A stretch of DNA of 64,000 bases. It comes from Phytoseiulus persimilis (Eukaryota > Arthropoda > Arachnida > Mesostigmata > Phytoseiidae). Under the pieces are notes generated by a model, which worked only from the letters and a program-made list of their open reading frames with translations, searched no databases and was not told the DNA's origin. A program made the position numbers and the translations under genes. Positions within the stretch are counted from its first letter, which is position 1. Every line of letters begins with the position of its first letter. Positions 34,260-48,802 of this stretch are shown here, piece by piece. The DNA lies in assembly GCA_037576195.1 (NCBI GenBank), contig CM075101.1:49414001-49478000 (forward strand), given 5' to 3'.

Positions 34260-36445
34260 TTCAAGGGATTCTTCCACATCGAGTCATGTGATGCACGGAA
34301 TGAGTTATCGCTAATCGTGGAGGCGGCATAGGTTGAAACTACGTATGAATTTCTGCGCACCAGGACTCGAAGGCCGTCAACCTGGATCGGTACGAGCCGC
34401 CGCGACTCACACCGAGCCCGAGGAAGTAGTTTCGGTGGGGATAACGATCGCATATGCAGCGTTCCGAATTCGCATGAAAGATCGATGGGCTGAGGGCAGC
34501 GGGCGAAGCATGGAGAGAAAAATCAACCCTTCTGGGGTGTTCCCGTGAGTGCGAAAAAATTACTTTCGTTCGGCACCATAAAAATCGATTCAAGTTCGCG
34601 ATTCCTAGTGACCGTGGTATGGTTTGGAATAGCAGAAAATTCTGGTCGACAACTAGTACTGTTCGTTAATCGTTGGAACGTTTCAGAAAGCTGTTCTGCT
34701 TCACGTTTCGGGACGTGAAACCACTTTGGAATTCGGAAGGCGCCGCTCGACGATCGAGCATGGCGTCGATTCACGGACCCGACACCAGGGGAGCATTCAA
34801 GACGTGGAGCCCGCCATTCCTAGAGGATTGTCTCCCGGAGAGAACTTATCTTTCGCGCATCGCGGTTCTAACCTCAGAGCTCCTTCCGCTTGTTCATCGA
34901 GCGGAGCCCGACCGACACCTCGAGCCGGACCCAGTTCGCAGAAGAGGCTCATATATTAAAATTGATCAACTCCTGGTTTGCTCCTCATCTTCTCCGGGGC
35001 TGTTCATCCGCAGTCATCATAGGTGATGGTCAGCGAAAACTCGCACAAAAATAGTTGGGTCGAGCATAAATCAATTCGCGGGAAAGCTATCACGAAGAAC
35101 GATGATGCCCGTTTTTGAATATCGATTTGAAATATTGTCGATGCGGCGGCGGCTACCGCGTTCCGACCTTCACCGCGGACAAGCATCATGGAGAAAATGC
35201 AAGTGATGGAAGATGAAAAAAGAGGGATGCACCGTAGCGGTACCGAGAAGAATAACTAATTCTAATAATCAGCGCCGCTGGCTCATCGCGTTAAAATAAC
35301 GATTGCACGAGCCGTTGCGTCGACGAAAGGGTTCAAAGTTCCAGCCGCGTGGTTAATTTCAGAAATTCGGCTGCGCTAGATCACAACTTGCTTCTAGGCC
35401 GTCGCGAATTGTGAGCAACGACTCGATCGCGGCTGCCGTTGCTTATGAATGGAATTTCGGAGGAACCTATGCGCATGGGTGTTATTGAGCTACTGGCTTG
35501 TTCGTGGCCGGCTGCTGCTGGGATGATCATAGCTTCAGCAGAGTTTCAGCAGTGAGCTAGTCGCGCTGCTGGTGAAGCTTTCAACACCGCTGGGTCAATC
35601 GGGGTGTCAAGGATGGATAGTCTGCAACTGGGGTGTCGGCTCCTCCATGGACCGGGAGGGCCGGGCTTTGGAAGGCTTAGTGAGAGCGAGGAATCCAATA
35701 AAATTAAAAACTCCGAGAGAATTAAATGTCGACGCGGCCGACAAGCTCGGAGTGAAAATCGAAGCACCGCCGACTCGCACACGGTGAAAGACGGTTCGCC
35801 GTTGTTCCCGCACCGTCGCGAAAACAATCTACGCCCAACTGAAGCTTAAGCGGGGCTCTCACGAAACATTGGAGTTAAAGTAGCGGGGAAATATCGAGCA
35901 AAAAAAATAGAAGCTGGACATCGGTACAGAGTGGTTCGTCGTCTCTCGTTTTCTTGCTCCGTGTCCCCGCCCGTATCTCCTTTTGGATCTTTCTGTTTCC
36001 TTTCACTGTTGCTGTCGCCAAGTTTCCAACAAAAGTTGCCCGGAGAGCAAGTATCGTATTGATTCGATCGCAAGGAAAGTTCCGAGTCACTTAAGGCTAC
36101 GTCATGAGGGTCCAGAATCGCCGGCCCCGCTCGCCGGCCTTTTGGGACTGCTACAGCAAGAAGGACTCAACGATCTGAAGACGGAGGGGATCGCGATCAG
36201 AGAGCCTCGACAAGTTTTTCCCCTAATTCCCGCGGAGAATTGTTTTCATCCTGCTATCGATCCTGCTTTCTTGGCTTCGCTTTGACATGCATCTGATCAG
36301 AGAAGCTCTCAAGGTGAGAGCGCTGGCGCCTGTCCCCAAGTAGACACTCATAGGACGCGAGGGCATTCCGTGTCCCGTCACGTCTGCAATAACTGGTCCT
36401 AACTTTCTGCCATCAGTCGCCGCCGCATATCAACTCACGCCGGAT

Positions 36446-36462
36446 ATCATCATCATCATCAT
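36446..36462. repeat. (ATC)n microsatellite
   Basis: Five consecutive TCA/ATC units. Confidence 0.85.
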
Positions 36463-37890
36463 AAGCAATACGAGCAGAGCAATATTGTTTAAGCTCATCG
36501 ACTGCGATGCCATATTGCCTAATCTTCATCGATATTGAGCCGAACACTCTCGGACAAGCTCTAAAAGCGGAATGGCGAGCTCCGGACTCGAAACTGCGAG
36601 AAAGTGACTCGCTTAGAGGCAGGCAAGCGATTCCCGCTGGATCCGGTCGACATCACCGCGGGATCGTCGAATTCTCGACTTGCGTGGAGGGCGAATTCGA
36701 TCGTGAAAAACCTTTCCGGGGCTGCGTACCTACAGATCGAGAAACGGTGTTGCTGCCTCTCTGATGGAATGCGGATAGCAACAATGTTGTCAGGTGACCG
36801 CCCGCAATTCGTTGGCAAGACAAAAAAGAGAAATGATTCGAAACCGCGCACTGGCGTGTCCGGGGAATTCGGTCGAATTTTTTCGGATCGCACCTCCACG
36901 CAAAGTGGTACCACTTCATCGAACGCCGATCGATTCGAGCGAGTCCGTTTGAGGCGGCGGAAAGAACTTAAAAGCCCCACTCAAAATCTTCCGAATACAT
37001 AGACTCCTCGAGGGAGTGTTATTGTGAAGCACGCGAACATTCAGAACGGAACCGAGTCAACAACAACAACCTCCAGCACGCGGATGCGTCGACGATACCA
37101 CCGAGAAATTCACACCGCGGCCCACATGAACGCAATGAGCGCAATTACTGAATACGAATATCGAGTCCGAGGAGAACGAAGTGAATCTTAGCTACGGGGA
37201 ATTCCCGCTAACGCATCGAGTTCGTTCGGGTTTCAATCCTGTCGTCCAGCGTTTAGGGTATCTCGCTCGGAGACGACATCAATGGATCAACCGATTCATG
37301 TACTTCCATTCAACGAGCTTTTCAAATGTCGGTATGAAAGCGGAGGAGATCAAAGTTCGTCTCGTGATTTCTCCTTGCTGAGGTTTGCCTTAGGAGGAGC
37401 AAAACCGTATGGGGTCACGCGGGACGTGTAGGCCGAAAACGAGTTCTTTTCTACGAATTGATACGAAAACAGTCGAGACCCTGGGAGACCTGTGGTCTCG
37501 GAGCGATCCACTTTTGAGCCCTGCTCGCTCTCAGCGGTCGATGGGAGAGAGATTCCAACCATACGCTGCCATCTGCATTCCCGAGTTCTCGACCGAACTC
37601 CCGAAATATTCCGCGAAGCACGGGAAGCCGGGACCGCGCACGATCGAAAGAAAAGCTATGCTGTGCAGAACGTACAGGAGGTTCCCAAAGGCCTCTCTGA
37701 AAATCGCATCGGATCGACCGCATGCTCCGAGGTTTGGGCGCAGCCGCCTCTCCCATGTCTCGACAGTGGCAGAGACAATAACGAAGACGAAACATTTTGC
37801 GTCGAGAGCGTCTAGGATGTATTCGTAACATTCTGACATCATTATCCACGCCGGCGTTATGTATGCTCGTCAGCCAGCTACCATGCCACC

Positions 37891-37917
37891 TGTTGTTGTT
37901 GTTGCAGCAGCAGCAGC
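37891..37917. repeat. (TGT)n followed by (CAG)n
   Basis: A TGT-type trinucleotide run passes directly into CAG units. No open frame is linked to it as a coding Gln run. Confidence 0.85.
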
Positions 37918-38919
37918 TCAGGAGTTACGTAAAATATGCGGAGCTTTGATCATGATCTGACTGGCTCAGTGGCATGCAGTCAGCAAGGCAAGAAAGCCGG
38001 GCGAGCGACCGGCCAGCCGGACAACACTAGGCTGGGGAGGTAGGTAGGCAGTCCCGACGAACAGCAAAGTAGGTGGACTGTTAGACCGGGAGCGAGTGAA
38101 CTCCCAGACATCGGCCCCAGCGGGAAGACAAGCTGCCTGCCACTGCTCGAGTGGCAGGATGCGAGCGGGTAAGATGTCGGAACGAACACAATCCGTGTCT
38201 TGAGGCCGTCGTACATAATTCGCTAACCAGGTCGAAGCGGGTTTGGATCCGTTATCGCCTGTTGCAGTTGGCAACAGTCTCTTCCGTCATGGTCCTATTT
38301 ATTACGGGGTGATCGAGGATCTCTCCATGATTGAATCAGAGCGCGTGTGCGCGGTCACGACACTCTGGGCAGAGGGGGCGGAATCAGCGCTCCGAGCTTC
38401 GATTAAGGCGTATCGAAAATCGGATTGAGACGGTGCTCAATTACAGGACGGGCTCCTCCGGCCGATGGTCTTACGGCCTTATTGCGATCGTCGGGGCTCG
38501 TCTGAGGTAGGCACAGTTTTCGTACAGCAAGCTATTGTTAAGAGTTCGGTAGACTTACGTACATCTCCTGTCATGGAGCAAGGGTCGGAGGGGGAGCGAC
38601 AAACATTCTAGCTGTGTATCCGGGATAGCACTATTCAGATAGGGACTTCCTAAATCACACTGTACACACACAATACTCGGATGAAAACAGGTTTGGCTGA
38701 ACGATCAGGAAGCTTCCCCGAAAGGTCGGGGGCCGCTCCGGTAGGCTGTCGCTTAGGACCTAGTACAAACACAAAACTCGCAATGACTGTCGCAAAGGAA
38801 GCGCAAAGCAACTACATAACCACTGGCGGCGTTTGACAGACGGTCGCCGGTTTGCGCGCATGTGCTCGCTCCGTCTGCCCCATCCAAACAACGGCACGGA
38901 TAGACTTTCGGTCGGACTG

Positions 38920-38975
38920 TCAGACGGGCGACCGAACAAACGGGCGGGCGGGCGAACGGGTGCGCTGGAAGGCAG
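38920..38975. repeat. GGGC/GACC-type tetranucleotide cluster
   Basis: GGGCGGGCGGGCG-type units are embedded in a four-base periodic stretch. Confidence 0.6.
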
Positions 38976-40110
38976 GCGGACGGTCGCGCGCGCTTGCCCC
39001 GCCGCCGCCGCCGTAAGATCCACCGTCCCTCACACACAGTGTACTACTCACCCACTGCCATGAGCGCTGCGCGGTTCCATTTCTGCAGCTCCTTGCGAAG
39101 TGCCCGACGCTCGACTTCGGCGACGGCTACGATCGCTTGCGGTACCGGCACTGAGCTCGGCTTACGATCGCTTCCGAGGTAGTCAGCTGCAGCGGTGGCG
39201 GTAGCATCAACTGTAGCAGCTACAGCAACACTTGTCGGCATCATGGACGACTACGAGGGTTGGTGTCGCCGGACATCCCTGCCTGCCAGGCGGAATCCGG
39301 AGTTTTTCAGCGGCGAATCAAGTTTCCGGAGAAGACACTCGGGACCGGGGCCGAACTCTCGGGCAAAAGACACAAGGGTTCACAAAGGGCTTCCACACCG
39401 AAAGGTTCCAGTGCTGAGAAGTTCTGATAGACCAGACTCTCGAAGCGGCAGGCCGGCCGGCGGGGATGGCCAAGAAGCTCGGTGACCCTATGAATCGAGT
39501 GAATCTTCTTCACGCGCAGAGCGTGTTTGAAACGTGCGAGGCTCACTGATTCTAGGACGGCGATATCCTCGGGGTTCCGAGCCACGGGGGGAGTAGCAAG
39601 CCAAGAGTAGGATACGCCGAGTTAGCTGAAACCATCGGGAATCCTCGGAAAAGTCCGTCGGTTAACAATTGAGAGCTTTCTGCCCGGAGGCCGTAGACTG
39701 AACTTCGAAGTTGATGGAGATGACTGTGCCGATCTCTACGCCACTGCTGGTTGTGTCTCGGCCGTCTGTCGGGGATGACGACTAAACAGCTCCGAGGGAT
39801 CGGCTGTTGCGGTTCGGCTGACCTGCCACTGCTGCTGCTACGGGCGATGATCCGCGTCCTGGTAGTCGTCGTGCTCGGAGGATGCTCGCAGGATTCGTAG
39901 TCGACGGAGTCTTTGCACTAACGTCGAAGGCAACCGTGATCTGACTTGTAGCGGTCGTCGTCGTCGACGGCAGGAGGAAGAGGTCCTGCACAGGAGCGAA
40001 GCCTTTCACAGTGCTAGCAAAGCACATGGCCATCGTCGGCCACCTGTAGAGTCCTGCGGAGTTCGGTCGTCGTCGGAAAGAGGAACGGGAGAGTAAGGGA
40101 GGCATCCAAC

Positions 40111-40192
40111 CGGCTGGCGGGCTGCTTGGCGGGCTGGTTGGCTGGCGGGCCGGCTCTTCACTTGTGGCCTGTCTGTCCGTCCGTCTGTCCGC
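40111..40192. repeat. GGCT/GGCG and CCGT/CTGT tetranucleotide cluster
   Basis: About 40 bases of GGCT/GGCG/GGTT units are followed by CCGT/CTGT units; the largest of the tetranucleotide clusters. Confidence 0.65.
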
Positions 40193-43100
40193 TCGCTCAG
40201 GCGGACGCGATTGCCGGTGGGTAACTTCGGAGGTAGCTGGCCACCGGGGTAGGATGGTAGGCTTGCCAACAAGCTTGCACACACGCCGACATATCATGCG
40301 AAGCAGGCAGCAGCGGTCGGTACCGGGCCGACGGCAGCAGAGCTAAGCTAAGTTGTTCGACTCCCTCTCGCCCCTTCTCCTGTCGTGTCGTTCTCCTGAG
40401 CGCGCTTTGATCGAGGAGAACTTCGAGGATGAGAGTACGTGCGAGCGAGCGAAGGAATGTGTGTCTGACTGCCTGTGTGTCCGTGAGGGCTGTGTCGCTT
40501 GGCTACAGAACGAGAAGGCTGAGAGTGGGAGCCATAAGAACCCCACGAAATCGGGAAGGAGAGTCGGGACGAGCGGTCGGGGACACTCGATCGATAGAAG
40601 GGAGGGAACTGAAAACGGGACAGTAGAGGAGGGGGAGCGCGCTCCGACGAAAAGGGGGTGGGGGCAGCAGCCAACCAGCCCGATCGGGCTACCAAACCGA
40701 GAGCTACTTCCGTGTGTCCTCAAGAAGAGAGGGTTGCCTCCTTCCTGCAGGAGAGCAAGCACCCACTGGCGGCCAAGGGAAAATGTGGGAAAGAGATGTC
40801 AGCAAGCCAAACTGGCGGGCGAGTCAGTTGCAGAACCATCCAGGGATCCCAATCGTCGATTCCGGCCAGACGAGATAAAGAAAACAAACCAGGACCCGCA
40901 GCAACGGGCCGACGTTTCCTTCCCGCGATAGCTCTCATGCCCCGTCGCCCGCCAGAGACCTTCAGCCTCGGACTCCAGAGTCCTTTTCCACGCATCCCCC
41001 TGCCCATCGAATTTTCGCCCTGTCCTTGCGTCTCCCTCGGAAGTCCAAGGTTTCAACTCGATTCCATAACCCTGCCCCGTACAGAAGCCTGTTCTTGTTC
41101 CATTCCGATGGTTGGTTGACTCCCCTGGTGGGGGACTTCCTGAACGAGCATACGAACGATTTCAGGGACGTCGATAGACAGCGTGGACATTGAATTGCAC
41201 ACGGACGCTTTGCCCACCTGTCGGCACGGGGCTAGATCGAATGAGACGCTGGACATGAGAGTTGGCACAAATCCGACTTCGACTCTTCGGCCTGCGCATC
41301 GACAAGCCCAAATTGACCGATACACTACGATCAACTGAAATCCACAGAGGATTCCCAGGTGGAAGATTCAATCAGAAAAGTCCCGCTCGCCGCCGCCACC
41401 GCCGTGGTCTTCCTCTACGCCTCAGCCTCCGGTTCTTCTCTTTCGTCGTTTCAAAAAGAACTCGGGCCAAGACCTAGTGCTGTGAAGGAGCCACAAAACG
41501 CTCCGGGCGTCAGTGCACACAAGAGGGTTTCGTCAATTCCTAGAGATCCTTTTATCTGATGGCCCCAAGGCGAGTGCACACACCCGCTACCAGACGTATA
41601 GACACCTCACTCTATACACTGGAAAGCTCGGCGACTACTCACAGCGACCGACGTAGGAAGATGGCCAAACAGACCCACAGGTGGACGGAGCGACGCAGCA
41701 ACGGAGGACCGAAAAGCAAACGGTCGTAACAAACAAGCCAGATACAGTCGGATAGCCTCAAGACCTCAAAATGTCAAGCAGCCGTGTGAGGAAAAGAGAA
41801 ACATCACATGTTGACTTGACAATTTGCTCCAAACCAAGGCCCGGGGCGCGCACTTGGCTTCGGAGTGCGGCTTTCATCGAGTTTTGCCGTTGCTATCGCG
41901 GAGCTGCAGGGAGCTTCCCCGGGGAAGATTGACATTGATCTCTGAAACTCGGGAGTGTGATGGAGCGCTGCGATGCCGCTTCAGAAGTATCTCGATACAT
42001 TCCTCGTAGGTATCGTTGTAGCCAGACCTTGGGAGGCACCTTCGGCGAACGATCCTTTCCGGTCGAGTGGTCATTTCGGCAGACCGGCAAGGGATCCCCT
42101 GGAAACTCGTTTCGTGTGGGGGATTGAGCTTGGACAAAAATCTGCGATCTGTCCGTAACGAATCGCGAGATATCGAATCCCACGGGAGAAAAGTTTCAGG
42201 AAAAGGAAGAGCTCACGCCGAACGGCTCACCGGCCGAAACAGTTGAGAGAGGAATCCACCGACCTCGGAGGGATCGATTGCTATACTGCGAAATCCAAAA
42301 AGCCCGCTGGCAATCTACAAGTGGTTCTCCCACAAATCCGAGTGTCCGCTATGTTTTTTTCCTCTATGTGATGCGTCTCGGGCCTCGGATTGAGGTTGAG
42401 AAATGTTGTCGCAGACTTGATTCGGCTCGGAGATAGGTTCTCTATCTGCGAGTAGGTGTTCATCGATCGAGGCCGACCCGCTCTGAAATGACACGAAATT
42501 GTTTCACTCGCGGGACAGCTCCGCTGCGTGGAGCTTTTCTTTCTTTATCTCTGTCTGTCGATTTGGGAGTCGATGAAGAAACGTTTCAAAAATTCTCCCT
42601 CACTTTGCATATCGAACTAATTGTCGCCACGCCGCTGGGCTCATCTGATGCGACACGTTCTATTCTACAGGGGTAGATGGAAATCTTATGACCGTGTTCT
42701 TGAGGGGTTTGACGTCTCTCGAGGTCACTTCATCTAGCTCATAGGAAATTGTTTCTCAAATTGCGCCCGGAGCCGTCTTCTCCAGCGCCCGGCAGATCCG
42801 CGATATAGGAGCCGGGATTTCACTCGGAAAATGTACTCGCGAGGAATTCCCGTAGAGTCGACGTTCGAGGACGGAAACTTGAATCGCCATTGACATCGGT
42901 CCTGCTCAGAGCCCTTCGTACGTTTGGAAAAGCGTTGCCATAGTGAATTCAATAGCCTCTCCCTTGTTTGTAGCAGATTCACTCAGCATCGCATCCGACA
43001 TATTTATCGACTTATAGAAATCTGAATCGAGTGGAATTCATCCTCCCGATGCCTACTCCGAGCGTCGGGTTCAAAGCTACAGGCATCTTCGGCGAGCGGA

Positions 43101-46100
43101 CTCCTCACAGCGGACGGCATGAGAGAAAAATGATAGTTCACGCGGAACAGAAGTCGGGCACCTGAAAGGCGCTTTCGAACGGAGGCGGGCCTTCCGTCGT
43201 CTTTTGTAAGAAGCCGGGAGGGCTCGACTGAGTGGAAAAGGGAATTTCTGGGCGAAACCACTCCTAGCTCAAGAGAGAAAAAATTAAGTATCTTTTGAAT
43301 GCTTTTCGTCGAGCGAAAATTCGATATTCACATCTCATGGCATGAAAATAATCACCGGAAGCAAAAGCGGCGCTTCGTGAAATCGAGCACTAGCCAGGTA
43401 GAGAGAAGAATCACTGAGCGCCACACATCAAGCAGACAATCCTTTCGATTTCCGCCAGACAATCGAAAAATCCGATACATCCGTTACCCCCATCTGAATT
43501 CACTCTCAGCCGATGCAAGAATTGCAAAAGAAGTCATATTCACAAATGCATGCAGGACTCCAATCGAGTGCGAAAGCGAAGTTGGTTGTCAATTCGATGA
43601 AAATCGTTGCGAAGAAATTAAATTGCAGCAAAAATGCACTCAATTTTTGCTCGGCCGCCCGTGGAGCCCAAGTTGGGAATCTCGAAGAAGGTTTCCAACA
43701 CCTGTATTGCGTCCTGTGAGTGGAGACCACGTTTTGGAGCCCTGGTTGCAATGAAGTTGTTCCCAACAAAGCGATCTCAATGTTCCCCGATATCGAAGCG
43801 ACCTGAGCGTGGTGACGGTGACGATCCAACCGAACTCGAAATTAATAATCGCTTCATCATTCGCCGTATGCCACAGAATTTCCCATCCGTTTGATTGACT
43901 CGACCTATCAAATAGATCAACTCCTCGAGTTCGCATCGAATTCGAAACCTGTTCGACCAAGAGTCAACGGGATCCTGCCCGAGCGAAGAGAATTCCCGGC
44001 TCCCACCGCGTTCGTTGTAACGAGATACAGTGGGATCGACCCTCGCAATGGATTGCAGAACGCAATTATCATTTGAACATCGCTCTGACATCGTGTCGTA
44101 TTTCCAGAAATAGTAACCACTAACAAACAGCCGCAATCCCAGATTCTGTGTTGGCGGGCACAGATGTCGTCAGAGTCTCGCACACAAAGTACCACCTCTA
44201 TCACGGCAGTGAGGCGTCGGCCGATCCCGGCAATTTCATCCAGCAACACGAGGATCCCCCGGCATGACGGATCGAAGTGTATTCGACTGCTCTCGAAGCC
44301 GCGCACCGTTCCACTCGAAGCGGGGGCGTCTGGTGGCTCGCTCGGAGTGTACTCGTCTAGAATCGGAGCGTGAAGCGTCCGTGTGAAACCGGGTCGAACC
44401 AGCCCCGCTAACAGTTCGCCGCCTCCAGGAACACTCCATCCTCGTCTGAGCCAAGATCCAAGATTCGATTTTCGCCGGGAGCGTTTGGTGAACGTTGGCC
44501 CACAACGAGATTCGGGAGGTGGGTTCTCCCACTATTCGGTCCCAGCAAAATGGATCAGCCGGTTTCTCCCAGTAGTCACACAATAACTGCACGTCCGCGA
44601 TCTTATCAGGAGTTTCCTAGCTCTGAATCGTCGGAAGAATCTGGGAAGCTCGGCGGAACTTCGACCAACTTCCTCAATAGCCCAATAAAGCGAAGCATAA
44701 ACCAATGAACATCAGAAATCATTGAAGTGCCACGAGTTCATTGATTTGGGAAGCTGATTTTCGAAGCTCGAGCATGCATTCGAATTCTGTTTCGCTAACC
44801 CTGTACAGAATTACAATGGTTGCCCATCGAATGGCTTTTGTCTTTCTTCGACTCGCGGTTTCTGTCTCTTCCACAACGTCGACGACATCGATATAAGTGA
44901 GATGAGAATCACGAGTCGAAATGACACCTTTGGCCTTCGAATCGAATCGCTCGTAGAAGACCCGGATGGCGGCGGATTCGAACCGAGTTCTTTTCAAAAC
45001 TGTTTGGCAGTTTTCGACTGCTGAGCCGGCTCACTTGCGCACGGACCCATTCCGGCACACAAGCCCATGCGCTCATGTCGGAGTTACTTGACGCGACTCA
45101 CGTCTTCGCAGTATGTGGAACCCTCTGCCGGGCCTATGCAGTCTCCAGCTTCTTTCTCTGCGTTTCTGTCTCGCCTTCGGAAAAGCCCAAAATGTTCTGA
45201 GGTCACGTTTCTGAGAAGTGTGACAACCGCAAAGTAACAAGTCGGGCAGAGAGAGAAGAGAGCCATGTGAGTTTCAGCCGAGTAAAGGTCCCGAGCACCG
45301 ACGAGGCAAGGGGCTTTGTGAATCATAGGGTCTCCGCTTCGTGAGTTGATACTCCGAAAAAAAAGAGAGAGAAAATAGGTCACGAGTCGCGGCGATCAAT
45401 GGTTCTCCATCCGGGTTTGAGGTTCGATTTGCGACGATTTTCCGCGGATTCCAGCTCGAGACACCACCCATCACCACCTCGGGGCCCCGAGCGAGGAGAG
45501 TCGTTCCGAGCGACCTTGAGATCGCAGGAACAATTAATGAGAGTCGATCGTGAATTAGGAACGAGCAACTTGTTCAAAAGATGAGAAACTTACGTCAAAG
45601 ATCTTCTCACATCCACAAGTTTTACTATTCCGACTTGATTTCCTGCGACATTGGACGGCGTAGCACAATGGCACTGATGATGGTTCTACCTGAGGCGCGC
45701 ACACACTGGCAAACCGGATCGGCTCACGAATTCACCAACAGAAAAGCACTTTTGGTCGTCGAGCTTGACACGCGATCACATTTGGTCATATGAGTCCAAA
45801 CGAAATCCGGACCTAGCCTCACAGAGGTCTCGGATGAGGCTGACTCTCGGTTGAGGCGATGCAAGAGTCGACAATTCAAGCGAAGACTAACTTGTTGTCG
45901 TGGGCGTCGTGCTTTTTCCCGGTAAAGTTCCCGCCGTCCGTCGGTAGGCGGAGAATGGAGACGATTATACAATATTTGGATGCATCTTCATTGGCCCAAG
46001 TGCGCGGAGGACCTCAAGCGAGGAACATAGCCATGCGGTGGAGCGGCTTCCGCAACTTTCCGTGACCAATACTTCGAGCGGCGACGAGCCGGCCGCTCGG

Positions 46101-46444
46101 CCACTCGGCGGAACGACGGGCTGGCAGGTGAGTCTCTTCGTCCGAGCGGCCGACTAAGTTCATCTTCGTAACAATTGTCGTCGTTGCCGAGGCCGAGCCA
46201 TTTAATAACTCTGACATCATCGAGATGTTCGGCCTAGAGAGTGAGCGTCAGTGTCACATAAGAAGAAGTGCTCGCATAACATATCAAAATTGAGTTTCGA
46301 TAAGAGTCAGCTCGTTACGTAATCCGCTGCGCCCCCTCGGACGCTGACGGGGAACTATCCTTGAGAGAACAACAAATTCAATGAAGCCTGAAACTCCACT
46401 GCTGGGCTTGGCTTCAGAGTTCGGCGTGGCACGAAACACGCGGG

Positions 46445-46462
46445 CACACACACACAGACACA
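46445..46462. repeat. (CA)n microsatellite
   Basis: CA units with a single interruption (CACACACACAGACACAC). Confidence 0.85.
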
Positions 46463-48788
46463 CTCAACAGTCCACTCATCCAGTAGGAGCTTTGCACGTC
46501 TGCATCTAAGGGCGATGCTCAGCATCCTTCTTGTTTTCTCTGACCAGAAGACCGAGTCCAATAAGCCAAGCCAACCGATGAATAAAAAAACTCCTTTTGT
46601 TTCGGGAATAGTTCATATAGAATATGATGGTTCAATCGTTCATATGTCTTGGATCCGTGGAGCCACCATTTGAACTGACACCAACCGCGACGAATTGGGA
46701 CGGGGGCTTCGTATGAATGAGTTCCTTCCAGCGGAAATCAATCTGCTGGGTTCCCTCATTCCTTTATACTTTCTCAGGTTGTCCAGGAGACAGGTCTCGG
46801 CAAGAGTCCGTTCCCCGGATGGCCCCGAAAATTCGCTGACGCGGGTCGTGGAATCAAACGACGATCGTGTGCCGAACGCGGGCCGCACTCCGCGCCACGG
46901 ATCAGCGTCGGTGTGATGACATCGGCGTGATCCCGAATAAATTCGATAAAAAATACCCCCAACCATATATGGAGGGAATCCACTCACCGTAATGATCGCA
47001 GAATGCAAAAGTTCCCCGTCGCGGATCACTGATGGTTCCAGTAATACAACAACAATACGTGGATCCCTTTAATCATCGATTCGAATCCGCTCATATGGGC
47101 AGCTATTCGCTGGGAACGATTGAAAGAGCGCTTGGATCTTTGTCCGTTCGACGGAATGTTCAAGTTTTCGATGATCACCGAGATGAGTTTCCGTTTGCAC
47201 AGATGCGGACATTCGGCCATACTCTCCCTACATGGACAGCTTTTCAGGCCGACTACTTTCCGTCAGGCATAATTATTTGGTCGCTGCTGCGGCGAATACA
47301 TATCCTGATCTTTCGGGTTGGATTAATGTGATGGGTGAGATGAAATGATGGCCGACCTCGTTTGGCCAATACAGATGATTTGTCGAATACGAAGTCAAAC
47401 GAGATTCGGCGTCTAACTGGAGTTCTCGCCCCCACGTAACTGTTGGAGACGATGTTGTGGCCGCTAGAGAGTCGGAGTGGGCGCCATGTTTTCCCCGTCC
47501 GCTACCGACTTGGGCAACCAGTATCCGGAGAAATTTGATAGCTTTCCGAAGTGGCGGCGATGTCTCGGTGTTAACCAAGTCGCTGTATTGCATCGGTTGG
47601 ACTAACGTAAACACTTCGGTTTGTTTCCTAAACTAAAAATAGACTAGCGTTCGGGGGACGCAGGGCGGACGAACCAAAGATCGCTCAGCTGCGCAGGGTT
47701 ACTAACTACACAGGGGTCAACCGATTAAAATCTGTTTTGCTCTATCCTTCTGAAGACAACCATCAAGTCTTCATCAAGCCTCCGACGCCCTGGGCAGAAT
47801 CAAGGTAACGAAGACCTCATGCATAGCTTATGAACCATGAATAGGATTCACACCTTTGTCACGCAGAGAGCCTCAGAGTTCTATTTGAGGGCTCCTTCTT
47901 GGCTGACAACTAGCGTACAATAGGAGCTAGTATCGAGAATTGTTGTATTTCCCGTTGGGTTGTCGTATTTGTGTATGTGGAGCGCTCTACTTAGTCTACC
48001 CTGTCCTCTGCTTCCCAACTCGCCACGAATCTCAGCGTACATTCTGCGAGGAAGAAAAAAACGAACTGCGTACGAAGTAGAAATGTTCGGGGATTAAATT
48101 AATCACAGCGAAATCGGATTCGAATCATCGGTTCGGAAAAGGTTGGTCGCTTCGCATCTGCAACAAGTCGACAGACAAGATCACGTGTGAGATCCGATCG
48201 CTGTTCCCGGAGAGGCTCGGCAAAAACTTTCGGGAATATCGCATGCTTGAGACTTCCTCAGTTTCAAGGTATTTCGGAAGAATTTTCGACAGTCGAAAAG
48301 TTGTTGCCGTCGCCGCCGGTGGTAAGTGACGTCGCGCTCCGAGCCGTTGTTTGTTGATCGCGGTGGAGTGCTATTTCAGAGCTGAGAAAAAGTTTCATTT
48401 TGGGCCTCGTGTGCGTGTGATCCAACGTCGGAGGACAGCGTGAAGCGCTTTTTAGCGTTGGCTGCGACAGCTTCCTCCGGCGCGGGCACCAGCACTTCTG
48501 CAGCCGTTGCCGCGGAGGTTCATACGAGCGTGAGCAACAAAACGATCGCTGAATGCAAACAGCAGTAACGATGGTAACAAGCTGTTAAAGAGTTCGGCGG
48601 AGCACTTTTTCTCCGTTTCGCAGCCAACGGTCATCGTCATCGGGCCTATTCGGCACCCAACTAGAAAACGGATCCAAATAGGTCGAATCAGAACTCAAGG
48701 ACATAGCTTTCCGTTCGGAAGACGCCAAGTGTGGCTTCCGAGGTTCCGACTGGAATTCTCTGAGGGAATACCGAGGGCTGGATGAGGT

Positions 48789-48802
48789 CCCCCCCCCCCC
48801 CC
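48789..48802. repeat. Poly-C tract, 14 bases
   Basis: An uninterrupted run of 14 C. Confidence 0.95.

Noticed and set aside
37961-37980. tRNA A-box-like sequence (tggctcagtggc)
   Set aside because: No matching B box, acceptor stem or anticodon arm follows at the required spacing.
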